Notes: generated by a model not told the origin, from the letters alone. A stretch of DNA of 5,504 nt from Acholeplasmatales bacterium (GCA_017388605.1 JAFPIE010000205.1:1-5504); one strand, 5' to 3'. Numbered from the stretch's first letter, positions 1 to 5,308 are shown. Translations and numbers: made by a program.

Positions 1-472
1 CGTTTATAGCATTTAAGACATTTGTATATTTTTCAAAATCGATTTTACCTGCTTCGTAATAATGATTTAAATCATCTTTGAAATTGATAAGATATTCCTT
101 ACATTCCACTGAATCCTCATGTAAAAGCTTTTGAATATGCATAAGCTTTTCCTTAAATTGATCTATACTTTTTTGATGCTCTACAAGCTTTTCATATTCA
201 TATTTCGAAATGTTTTTCTTTCGATACATTTCCTTTAATTCCTTGTAGACATCCTTTTCGTAATTTACCTCATATATGTCTGTGCCAGCTTTAATATCAT
301 CTAAAAGCTTCTTGCCTATATAATCCTTATATAGGTATTCAAAATCCTTATTATCTTTTTGTTGATAAAGGAAATCTAAACCATCATGGCCATGGGCTAT
401 AGATGCAGCATCTATAGCTCCACCTACAACTCCTTCTAAAACAATTTCTACTACTAATCCTAATAATTCCAT
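1..472 (-). CDS. Hypothetical helical protein, 3' end outside window
   Basis: I do not recognise this protein. The visible part is 157 codons read leftward from an ATG at 472, open to the window edge, so the C-terminus is missing. The start is set by a GGGAGGG ribosome binding site 8 nt upstream. Residues 1-26 are hydrophobic and small-residue rich (GLVVEIVLEGVVGGAIDAAS) but carry Glu at 3, 9 and 13, which suggests an amphipathic or glycine-zipper-like helix, not a clean signal peptide. From about residue 35 the chain is rich in Lys, Glu, Asp, Tyr and Leu with heptad-like spacing, so it is probably long helices or a coiled coil. No catalytic motif is visible. It has its own promoter and diverges from the hydrolase at 692, so it is a separate transcription unit. 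Composition matches its neighbours. The coding call is firm; the function is unknown. Confidence 0.8.
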   Translation of the reverse strand, partial: MELLGLVVEIVLEGVVGGAIDAASIAHGHDGLDFLYQQKDNKDFEYLYKDYIGKKLLDDIKAGTDIYEVNYEKDVYKELKEMYRKKNISKYEYEKLVEHQKSIDQFKEKLMHIQKLLHEDSVECKEYLINFKDDLNHYYEAGKIDFEKYTNVLNAIN

Positions 473-480
473 ATCATTAT

Positions 481-487
481 CCCTCCC
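481..487 (-). promoter_or_regulatory. Ribosome binding site of the minus-strand gene
   Basis: On the minus strand the sequence reads GGGAGGG followed by 8 nt and then the ATG at 472-470. A second ATG at 477-475 lies closer but in another frame and meets a stop after five codons. The spacing therefore favours the ATG at 472 as the true start. Confidence 0.75.
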
Positions 488-497
488 ATTTTTGTTT

Positions 498-573
498 AAT
501 TCTAAAATGTTAGAATTTATTATCCTTGAAATTTATAATATGCATTGGGTGCATTTATTGAGTCTTCCTCAAT
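498..573 (-). promoter_or_regulatory. Structured 5' leader with three inverted repeats
   Basis: The ~100-nt leader between the minus-strand promoter and its gene holds three short inverted repeats. The first, at the expected transcript start, is ATTGAG/CTCAAT (557-562 and 568-573, 5-nt loop). The second is ATGCA/TGCAT (540-544 and 550-554). The third is a perfect AATTCTAA/TTAGAATT pair (498-505 and 510-517, 4-nt loop) just upstream of the ribosome binding site. None is followed by a T-run, so they do not look like terminators. They could stabilise the mRNA or be protein binding sites. I do not recognise a known riboswitch here. Confidence 0.45.
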
Positions 574-578
574 TGCGC

Positions 579-607
579 ATTATAGCATAGATTTCATTCT
601 TTTACAA
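579..607 (-). promoter_or_regulatory. Sigma-A type promoter of the minus-strand gene
   Basis: Read on the minus strand: -35 TTGTAA (607-602), a 17-nt spacer, and -10 TATAAT (584-579) preceded by TGC, an extended -10. The transcript should start near 572, giving a leader of about 100 nt before the ATG at 472. The spacing is ideal and the -10 perfect, so this is a strong prediction. Confidence 0.8.
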
Positions 608-636
608 ATGAGATATAGGAATTAAAGGTGTTATGC

Positions 637-665
637 TTTTTTTCTTTTTCCATTTGTTGTATAAT
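637..665 (+). promoter_or_regulatory. Probable promoter of the alpha/beta hydrolase gene
   Basis: A perfect -10 TATAAT lies at 660-665. Seventeen nucleotides upstream there is only a T-rich tract (637-650) and no good -35 box, so the promoter may be weak or activator dependent. The start would fall near 672, leaving a ~20-nt leader with a GTGAGGA ribosome binding site at 678-684, 7 nt before the ATG at 692. The divergent minus-strand promoter lies only ~30 bp away. Confidence 0.6.
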
Positions 666-691
666 GGATGTAGTGAAGTGAGGATTAGAAT

Positions 692-1573
692 ATGGAGAAT
701 ATTAAGATTAATGCAACCGATGGACTTTCGCTTTCCTGCCTTTACAGTAAAGCAGAAAATCCAAGAGCAATTTGTCAAATTATGCATGGTATGGCAGAGC
801 ATAAGGAAAGATATGTTGAATTGATAGAGGCATTAAATAAAAGTGGAATTACGGTTATTATTTCCGATATGAGAGGTCATGGTGAATCCATTAATGAGGA
901 ATATACCCTAGGACATCTTGGTGGGGATTTAGATTTATTAGTTAGTGATCAATATGAGGTTACAAAATGGCTAAAGAAGCATAATCCTAATTTACCAATG
1001 TATGTATTTTCTCATTCTATGGGTACATTAGTATCTAGAGCCTATATAGAAAAGCATGATGATGAAATTGAACGATTAATTATGTCTGGTACTGTAGGAT
1101 ACCAGGCTGGAGTTTGGCTTGGTGTATTCTTGGCAAAATGTAAATCTATAGGTAAGGGTGCTAAGAAATATTCAAAATTACTTTGGGCAATGTCGAATGG
1201 TGCTTCCTTTGATCCATCCTTAGATTGGTTATCCTATAGCAAAAAGAATATAGAGAATTATACGAATGATCCACTTTGTGGCTTTAAATTTACAAATGCT
1301 TCCAATAAGGTATTATTTACCCTAACAAATAATTTACATAAGAGAAAGAGATATCAATGTAAAAATCCAACCTTAAGAATTTATTCTATTAGTGGAGAAG
1401 ATGATAGAACTACCGGTGGAGAAAAGGGCTTAAAGGATACAATGAAATCCTTACTTATGGCAGGATATATTGATATGAAATATAAAACCTATCCAAAAAT
1501 GAAGCATGAAATATTGATGGAGGATGACCATAAAGAGGTCATCGAGGACATCTTAAAATTCTATCAGGAATAG
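692..1573 (+). CDS. Alpha/beta hydrolase, lysophospholipase/monoacylglycerol lipase type
   Basis: A 293-residue serine hydrolase of the Hydrolase_4 (serine aminopeptidase S33) type, likely cleaving an acyl ester such as a lysophospholipid or monoacylglycerol; the substrate cannot be read from sequence. In order: the oxyanion-loop motif HGMAEHKERY (32-41), DMRGHGES (59-66), the nucleophile elbow SHSMGT with Ser109, the acid in SGEDDRT (Asp238 most likely) and the base in KMKHEIL (His272). The triad is complete and full length is normal for the family. The elbow begins with Ser where GHSMG is usual. The cap region (about 135-215) is rich in Lys, Tyr and Trp. No signal peptide or membrane helix is seen, so it should be cytoplasmic. 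The ATG has a GTGAGGA site 7 nt upstream. It is monocistronic: its own -10 box lies upstream and a terminator follows directly. Confidence 0.92.
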   Translation: MENIKINATDGLSLSCLYSKAENPRAICQIMHGMAEHKERYVELIEALNKSGITVIISDMRGHGESINEEYTLGHLGGDLDLLVSDQYEVTKWLKKHNPNLPMYVFSHSMGTLVSRAYIEKHDDEIERLIMSGTVGYQAGVWLGVFLAKCKSIGKGAKKYSKLLWAMSNGASFDPSLDWLSYSKKNIENYTNDPLCGFKFTNASNKVLFTLTNNLHKRKRYQCKNPTLRIYSISGEDDRTTGGEKGLKDTMKSLLMAGYIDMKYKTYPKMKHEILMEDDHKEVIEDILKFYQE

Positions 1574-1574
1574 T

Positions 1575-1598
1575 AAAATCCAGGGCAACCTGGATTTT
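1575..1598 (+). terminator. Hairpin terminator after the hydrolase gene
   Basis: A perfect 10-bp stem, AAAATCCAGG pairing with CCTGGATTTT (1575-1584 and 1589-1598), is closed by a GCAA loop of the stable GNRA type. It starts 2 nt after the stop codon. The 3' arm ends in TTTT and is followed by CATTTTCC, so the U-tract is modest and interrupted; some read-through into the next operon is possible. The A-run on the 5' side would also allow function in the reverse direction. Confidence 0.85.
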
Positions 1599-1606
1599 CA
1601 TTTTCC

Positions 1607-1635
1607 TTGTTTTAGATGCTTCATTGTGATACAAT
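1607..1635 (+). promoter_or_regulatory. Promoter of the relP-map-cca operon
   Basis: A -35 TTGTTT (1607-1612), a 17-nt spacer and a -10 TACAAT (1630-1635) preceded by TGA, an extended -10. Transcription should begin near 1642, only about 11 nt before the GTG start of relP, so the leader would be very short. The -10 box lies inside an inverted repeat described separately. Confidence 0.75.
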
Positions 1636-1639
1636 GAAG
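1619..1639. repeat. 9-bp perfect inverted repeat over the -10 box
   Basis: CTTCATTGT (1619-1627) and ACAATGAAG (1631-1639) are perfect inverse complements separated by GAT. The -10 TACAAT falls within the right half. Because transcription should start downstream of most of the repeat, it would act as DNA, for example as a site for a dimeric repressor, and not as an RNA hairpin. Part of the symmetry comes from the extended -10 sequence itself, so function is unproven. Confidence 0.55.
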
Positions 1640-1647
1640 TGGGTGAT
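1638..1647 (+). promoter_or_regulatory. Ribosome binding site deciding the GTG start of relP
   Basis: AGTGGGTGAT matches 8 of 10 bases of the full anti-16S sequence AGGAGGTGAT and lies 5 nt before GTG at 1653. An ATG at 1646-1648 is out of frame with relP and soon meets a stop, and the next in-frame ATG (1692) lacks a good site. If the mapped promoter is right, the transcript begins inside this site, leaving mainly GGTGAT for pairing. Confidence 0.6.
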
Positions 1648-1652
1648 GAAAA

Positions 1653-2351
1653 GTGATCTTACAAAAGAATGCGAGACCCAATCTAGATGATATGGTTTCA
1701 ACCTTAGAGCAAATGACAGATGAGGATAGAAACTTAATTGGGGAATATCTAAAAATTGAAAAATGCTATCGATATGCATTAAGAGAAATGTCAGCTAGAC
1801 TAGAGAATCTAGATGACAACTGTTCCTTACATTTTGCACATAATCCTATCCACCATATTGAATCTAGAGTTAAAACTCCAGCTGCAATTATAGAAAAGAT
1901 CCATAGAAGAGGATATCCTGTAACTATGGAGATTTTAAAAGAAAAAATATATGATATTGCAGGTATGCGTGTTATTTGTAATTACATAAATGATATTTAT
2001 CAAATTGTAACTATGATGAAGCAGCAAAAGGATTTAAAAATTAAAATCAGTAAGGATTACATCCGTAATCCAAAGCCAACAGGATATCGTTCCTTACACA
2101 TCGTGTTTGAAATGGCCATTTATGTAGATAATATTCAGGTTTATGTTCCAATTGAAATTCAGTTTAGAACCATAGCTATGGATATGTGGGCTTCCCTAGA
2201 GCATGAGCTTCGCTATAAATCAAAAGGCTTTGTTTTTTCCGATGAGGATAAGGATAATCTTAAATTATATTCCGATCAATTATATCAGATAGATTTAAGT
2301 ATGCAGAGGATGTATATTACAAAAATTATCGAGGAAGAAGAAAATGATTGA
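1653..2351 (+). CDS. relP: RelP-type small alarmone synthetase (GTP pyrophosphokinase)
   Basis: This enzyme moves pyrophosphate from ATP to GDP or GTP, making (p)ppGpp, the stringent-response signal, in the cytoplasm. At 232 residues it is one synthetase domain with no HD hydrolase domain and no TGS/ACT region, typical of small alarmone synthetases. Motifs: HNPIHHIESRVK (63-74, ATP binding), YDIAGMRVIC (100-109, metal ligand Asp101), PKPTGYRSLH (140-149, GTP-site Tyr), IEIQFRT (167-173, catalytic Glu168) and WASLEHELRYK (179-189). HNPI-SRVK and PKP-GYRSLH resemble Bacillus YwaC/RelP more than YjbM/RelQ. Known RelP enzymes act as tetramers and are mostly controlled by transcription; S. aureus RelP is inhibited by zinc. 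Start is GTG. It is first in the operon and overlaps map by 8 nt; its acidic C-terminal codons (EEEEND) also provide the ribosome binding site of map. Confidence 0.95.
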   Translation: MILQKNARPNLDDMVSTLEQMTDEDRNLIGEYLKIEKCYRYALREMSARLENLDDNCSLHFAHNPIHHIESRVKTPAAIIEKIHRRGYPVTMEILKEKIYDIAGMRVICNYINDIYQIVTMMKQQKDLKIKISKDYIRNPKPTGYRSLHIVFEMAIYVDNIQVYVPIEIQFRTIAMDMWASLEHELRYKSKGFVFSDEDKDNLKLYSDQLYQIDLSMQRMYITKIIEEEEND

Positions 2352-3165
2352 TTACAAAAAGAATTACGAAGAAAATGTATTAAAGTACAAGAAAATGGGC
2401 TTTGAGGTACCAAAGCCTGAGATGATTAAAACAGAAGAGGATATCGAAGGAATTCGTGCTGCAGGTGTTATCAACAATAAGGTTTTAGATGAGGTTGCCA
2501 AAAGAATTCATGCAGGTATGTCTACAGAAGAAATTAATACAATTGTGCATGAAAAGACTTTAGAGCTTGGTGGGATTCCTGCACCCCTAAATTATGAGGG
2601 ATTCCCAAAGAGCGTATGTACATCCATTAATGATGCTGTATGCCATGGTATTCCTGATCCTACTGTAATTTTAAAGGATGGAGACATTATTAATGTCGAT
2701 TGTACAACCATATATAAGGGCTATTATGCTGATGCATCTCGTATGTTTATTATTGGTAATGCGAGTGATGAGGCAAAGGATTTAGTTAAGGTAACTAAGG
2801 AATCCTTAGATTTAGCTTTTAAAAGCCTAAAGCCATATTCTCATTTAAGAGATATTGGTGCAACTATTGAAAAATATGTTAAGGCCCATGGCTATAGTGT
2901 TGTTCATGAAATTGGTGGTCATGGTGTTGGTATTGATTTCCATGAGGATCCATTCATTTATCACTATGGTAAAAAGGGTACAGGTATGATTTTATTCCCT
3001 GGTATGGTATTTACCATTGAGCCTATGGTAAACGCAGGAGAAAGAGGAGTATTTATTGATGCTTCTAATGATTGGACAATCTATACAAATGATGGTAGCT
3101 TATCCGCTCAGTGGGAATATACTATTGTTGTCACAATGGATGGACTTGAGATTTTAGCAAATTAA
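2344..3165 (+). CDS. map: Methionine aminopeptidase, type I
   Basis: Removes the N-terminal methionine from new proteins when the second residue is small; a cytoplasmic, ribosome-associated, essential metalloenzyme. All five metal ligands are present: Asp119 (NVDCTT), Asp130 (YYADASRMF), His193 (GGHGVGIDFHE), Glu226 (FTIEPM) and Glu258 (QWEYTIVV). Substrate-site histidines His101 (VCHGIPD) and His200 are also kept. There is no type II insert. The fold begins near residue 30 (TEEDIEGIRAAG), so the protein has an extra ~23 residues at the N-terminus compared with E. coli, lysine- and glutamate-rich and ending in VPKPEM; no zinc-finger cysteines are seen there. The ATG overlaps the end of relP by 8 nt and has GAGGAA at 2331-2336, 7 nt upstream, so its translation is probably coupled to relP. 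The next gene starts 13 nt after the stop. Confidence 0.97.
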   Translation: MIDYKKNYEENVLKYKKMGFEVPKPEMIKTEEDIEGIRAAGVINNKVLDEVAKRIHAGMSTEEINTIVHEKTLELGGIPAPLNYEGFPKSVCTSINDAVCHGIPDPTVILKDGDIINVDCTTIYKGYYADASRMFIIGNASDEAKDLVKVTKESLDLAFKSLKPYSHLRDIGATIEKYVKAHGYSVVHEIGGHGVGIDFHEDPFIYHYGKKGTGMILFPGMVFTIEPMVNAGERGVFIDASNDWTIYTNDGSLSAQWEYTIVVTMDGLEILAN

Positions 3166-3175
3166 AGGGAGTGAT
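3166..3175 (+). promoter_or_regulatory. Ribosome binding site deciding the TTG start of cca
   Basis: AGGGAGTGAT starts right after the map stop codon, and its GGGAG core lies 7 nt before TTG at 3179. The first in-frame ATG is at codon 16, inside the conserved start of the nucleotidyltransferase fold, so TTG is the better start. Confidence 0.7.
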
Positions 3176-3178
3176 ACC

Positions 3179-4483
3179 TTGGAAGCTTTTCAGGTAAACC
3201 CAAATATCATTCTTGCCTTAAATATGCTTCATGAGGCTGGCTTTGATGCTTATATCGTAGGGGGAGCTGTAAGAGATTTTATTCTCGATTTACCGGTTTC
3301 GGATTATGATATTGCAACAAACGCAAATCTTGATCAAGCAATGGAAGTATTTAAGGATTACGAATGTAAAAAATATATATCAAAGAATATTACAATAGGT
3401 GTGAAATTAAATCACACCTATTTTGAGCTTTCTACATTTAAAGGTAATACGATAGAAGAGGATTTATCCAATAGAGATTTTAGTGTAAATTCTTTAGCCT
3501 ATGACCCAAATATAGGTCTTATAGATCCTTACCATGGCTTGTCGGATTTAGTTTCTAAAAGATTGAGAACTATAAGAGATATAGATATAGTTATAAAGGA
3601 AGATCCTATAAGAATATTAAGAGCGATAAGATTTTATGAATCTAGAGGCTTAGTACTCGATTTAGATTTAAAGGATTATATTCTAAGTCATGCAAATTTA
3701 TTAAAGGATGTAAAGGATGAAAGAATTCAAAAGGAGATTAATCCTATTCTTTTATCGGATAAGCCATCTTTATATATAAATGAATTTAAAGAGGTATTTT
3801 TTACCTTATTTCCTCCACTTAGGAATTGTTATGGCTTTGACCAAAAATGCCCAAAATGGCACAATTTAGATATCTTTAATCACATAATGAAGGTCTTAGA
3901 TTCTACAAAATGTGATTTAGTATTACGTATGTCTGCCTTTTTCCATGATATGGGTAAATATGATTGTTATGTTTTAGATGAGAATGGTATCGGTCATTTT
4001 TATAATCATGCAGTAAAATCAGAAGAATATGCTAGATTCTATTTAACAAAATATAAATATAATAAATATTTTATTGATCGAGTATGCCATTTGGTTTATT
4101 TTCATGATTATCCTTTAGTAGCAAAGGAAAAGAATGTATTAAGATTCATTTATCAATTTGGTACAAAGGATTTAGATTTATACTTAGGGCTTAAAAGAGC
4201 AGATATATTAGGTCAAAATCCAGAGCTATATTATAGATTAGATACAATAGATGAAATACAGGCGATTATAAAGAATCTCTTTGATAATGATAGGATTATT
4301 ACCTATCGTAATTTAAAAATAAATGGGGATATATTAAAGGATTTAGGATACCGAGGAGAAGAAATTGGCAAGGCCTTAGAAATCATTTTAAAAAAGGTTA
4401 TCTCTAAGGAATTAAAGAATAATCCAGATAAGCTATATGAATATGCTTTAGAATTGAAATATCATTTAAAAGAAATAGAGTAA
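3179..4483 (+). CDS. cca: CCA tRNA nucleotidyltransferase with HD domain
   Basis: Adds or repairs the CCA end of tRNAs using CTP and ATP, without a nucleic acid template, in the cytoplasm. It is a class II enzyme of 434 residues. Motif A is GGAVRD (28-33) followed by SDYDIAT (41-47), whose Asp42 and Asp44 bind the metals. Next are NRDFSVNSLAYD (98-109) and the nucleotide-template motif EDPIRILRAIRF (141-152). A C-terminal HD phosphohydrolase domain follows, with His228/His235, HD at 256-257, His277 and HD at 309-310. Near the end comes NGDILKDLGYRGEEIGKAL (382-400), common in HD-bearing bacterial CCA enzymes. The first Arg of the usual RRDF motif is Asn98. Poly(A) polymerases share these motifs, and whether it adds CCA or only CC cannot be settled here. 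Start is TTG, 13 nt after map. It is last in the operon, with a terminator 3 nt after the stop. Confidence 0.92.
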   Translation: MEAFQVNPNIILALNMLHEAGFDAYIVGGAVRDFILDLPVSDYDIATNANLDQAMEVFKDYECKKYISKNITIGVKLNHTYFELSTFKGNTIEEDLSNRDFSVNSLAYDPNIGLIDPYHGLSDLVSKRLRTIRDIDIVIKEDPIRILRAIRFYESRGLVLDLDLKDYILSHANLLKDVKDERIQKEINPILLSDKPSLYINEFKEVFFTLFPPLRNCYGFDQKCPKWHNLDIFNHIMKVLDSTKCDLVLRMSAFFHDMGKYDCYVLDENGIGHFYNHAVKSEEYARFYLTKYKYNKYFIDRVCHLVYFHDYPLVAKEKNVLRFIYQFGTKDLDLYLGLKRADILGQNPELYYRLDTIDEIQAIIKNLFDNDRIITYRNLKINGDILKDLGYRGEEIGKALEIILKKVISKELKNNPDKLYEYALELKYHLKEIE

Positions 4484-4486
4484 AAG

Positions 4487-4526
4487 AAAAATCGACATAA
4501 CTTCGTTATTTTTATGTACGATTTTT
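4487..4526 (+). terminator. Terminator of the relP-map-cca operon
   Basis: The left arm AAAAATCGACATAA (4487-4500) pairs with TTATGT plus CGATTTTT (4512-4517 and 4519-4526), with one bulged A at 4518, giving a 14-bp stem. The TTTTT end of the right arm serves as the U-tract. The hairpin begins 3 nt after the cca stop, and the next gene's -35 box begins 1 nt after it ends. Confidence 0.8.
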
Positions 4527-4527
4527 G

Positions 4528-4556
4528 TTGACAACCATAAAATTAGGGTATATATT
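4528..4556 (+). promoter_or_regulatory. Promoter of the riboswitch-controlled gene
   Basis: A perfect -35 TTGACA (4528-4533), a 17-nt spacer and a -10 TATATT (4551-4556). Transcription should start near 4563, about 20 nt before the aptamer. This is the best -35 box in the window, so initiation is probably constitutive and control lies in the leader RNA. Confidence 0.85.
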
Positions 4557-4580
4557 ATAAACGAATTAAATAATACTCTT

Positions 4581-4665
4581 TAAAAGGGAGTAGGTGCCCA
4601 AGTGTTTGGGTATATATATCGTCAAGACGGGAAACCCGGTATATATTTAAAAATCGAGACTTTTA
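4581..4665 (+). promoter_or_regulatory. yybP-ykoY manganese riboswitch aptamer
   Basis: I recognise this by comparison from memory with the Lactococcus lactis yybP-ykoY RNA. Closing helix P1 is TAAAAG (4581-4586) with CTTTTA (4660-4665). Conserved GGGAGTAG follows P1 (4586-4593). P2 is CCCAA/TTGGG (4597-4601 and 4606-4610) with a GTGT loop. P3a is an AT-only stem (TATATAT region 4611-4619 with 4640-4646). Conserved TCGTCAA (4619-4625) is the strand that in the known structure supplies metal-binding residues. A short P3b with a GAAA loop follows (about 4629-4636), then CGG, and CGAGAC (4655-4660) leads back into P1. The class senses Mn2+ and usually controls manganese exporters (MntP, TerC-like proteins, P-type ATPases). 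No P4 hairpin is seen between 4647 and 4655. The order of conserved blocks makes chance very unlikely. Confidence 0.9.
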
Positions 4666-4697
4666 CAAAATACCTTTTGTAAGAGTCTTATTTTTTT
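4657..4697 (+). terminator. Riboswitch expression-platform terminator
   Basis: AGACTTTTACAAAA (4657-4670) pairs with TTTTGTAAGAGTCT (4675-4688), a 14-bp stem with one G-U pair and a TACC loop, followed by TA and seven T's (4691-4697). Its left arm contains CTTTTA, the 3' strand of aptamer helix P1, so P1 and the terminator exclude each other. Ligand-stabilised P1 should prevent termination: an ON switch. Confidence 0.9.
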
Positions 4698-4707
4698 CAA
4701 ATATATA

Positions 4708-4718
4708 GGGGAGGAGGT
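4708..4718 (+). promoter_or_regulatory. Ribosome binding site of the zinc-ribbon protein gene
   Basis: GGGGAGGAGGT contains a perfect AGGAGGT ending 4 nt before the ATG at 4723, a slightly tight spacing. A second site, GGAGG at 4739-4743, lies 6 nt before an in-frame ATG at 4750 (Met10). Either start, or both, may be used. Confidence 0.75.
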
Positions 4719-4722
4719 CTAT

Positions 4723-5298
4723 ATGAGAAATAGATTATGGAGGCATTCTATGGAAAGAAAGTATGTAAATGAAGAGCAGTACCAGCATGTAATTAAGGTT
4801 TTAAAGGTCTTAAGAATTCTTTTTCTTGTCTTAGGCGTAGCCTTACTTGTTGGTGGAATTGTACTTATGGTATTTGGCTTTAATCAAAAGGCTACAGATC
4901 CAGTTATAGATTCTGGCTTAGGTATGTATATTGGTAATACAGAAGCGCCAAAAAGAGAGGCAGGATTTAATTCAGGAATGATAATCGGGGGAGCATTCAT
5001 GATTTCAGTTGGATTGATGCTTAGCTTTGTTGGTGGAGTAGGATTATCCATGATTATTCACAGAAGAGAAATTACGGGCTTTATGGTTCAGCAAAGTGAG
5101 CCTATTGTTCGTGAGGGGTATCAAGCTTATAAGGATACAATCCAAGAGGCTGTAAAGGATACTTGTGAGGCTATAAACTCTACAAAAGGAGAGAGGGTAG
5201 AGGATCCAGATAAGGATCATAAGTTTTGTAAGTATTGTGGTAATGTGCTAGAAAATGATGCAGTGTTCTGCGAATTTTGTGGCAAAAAGCTAAATTAA
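4723..5298 (+). CDS. Two-TM membrane protein with C-terminal zinc ribbon
   Basis: I do not recognise a named family. The 191-residue protein has a basic N-terminus (about 1-28), a first membrane helix (about 29-53, FLVLGVALLVGGIVLMVFG), a ~30-residue loop with GLGMYIGNTEAPKREAG, a second helix (about 84-112, Gly- and Met-rich), then HRRE and a soluble tail. Positive residues beside both helices place both ends in the cytoplasm. The tail ends in a zinc ribbon: FCKYCG and FCEFCGKKL, Cys169/172 and Cys183/186, a CxxC-x10-CxxC pattern. The Cys set would bind Zn2+ or another soft metal; the membrane part has few acidic or polar residues, so it does not resemble MntP or TerC exporters. It is preceded by a manganese riboswitch and its terminator, which implies that manganese raises its expression. 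A role as regulator, partner or sensor in metal or envelope stress is inference. Met10 is an alternative start with its own GGAGG site. Confidence 0.88.
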   Translation: MRNRLWRHSMERKYVNEEQYQHVIKVLKVLRILFLVLGVALLVGGIVLMVFGFNQKATDPVIDSGLGMYIGNTEAPKREAGFNSGMIIGGAFMISVGLMLSFVGGVGLSMIIHRREITGFMVQQSEPIVREGYQAYKDTIQEAVKDTCEAINSTKGERVEDPDKDHKFCKYCGNVLENDAVFCEFCGKKLN

Positions 5299-5308
5299 TC
5301 TATAGTAG

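Noticed and set aside
602..824. Short open frames on both strands across the divergent promoter region (minus 602-802, plus 633-824)
   Set aside because: They overlap the -10 box and the start of the hydrolase gene, have no fitting ribosome binding site, and their translations look like low-complexity noise.
3179..4483. Poly(A) polymerase as an alternative name for the cca product
   Set aside because: The two families share motifs A and RDF, but the EDxxRxxRAxRF motif, the HD domain and the overall length fit CCA-adding enzymes of Bacillota better.
4498..4510. ATAACTTCGTTAT resembles half of a loxP site
   Set aside because: There is no second half-site or spacer, and the sequence is fully explained as the upper stem and loop of the cca terminator.
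4487..4657. AAAAATCGA occurs in the cca terminator (4487) and in the riboswitch (4649), so the terminator's CGATTTTT arm could pair with the riboswitch in read-through RNA
   Set aside because: A 9-nt repeat in AT-rich DNA is weak evidence, and the riboswitch promoter starts downstream of the terminator arm, so most transcripts lack it.
4590..4665. Possible tRNA-like cloverleaf in the leader
   Set aside because: There is no T-arm GTTCRA sequence or acceptor stem; the helices fit the yybP-ykoY layout far better.
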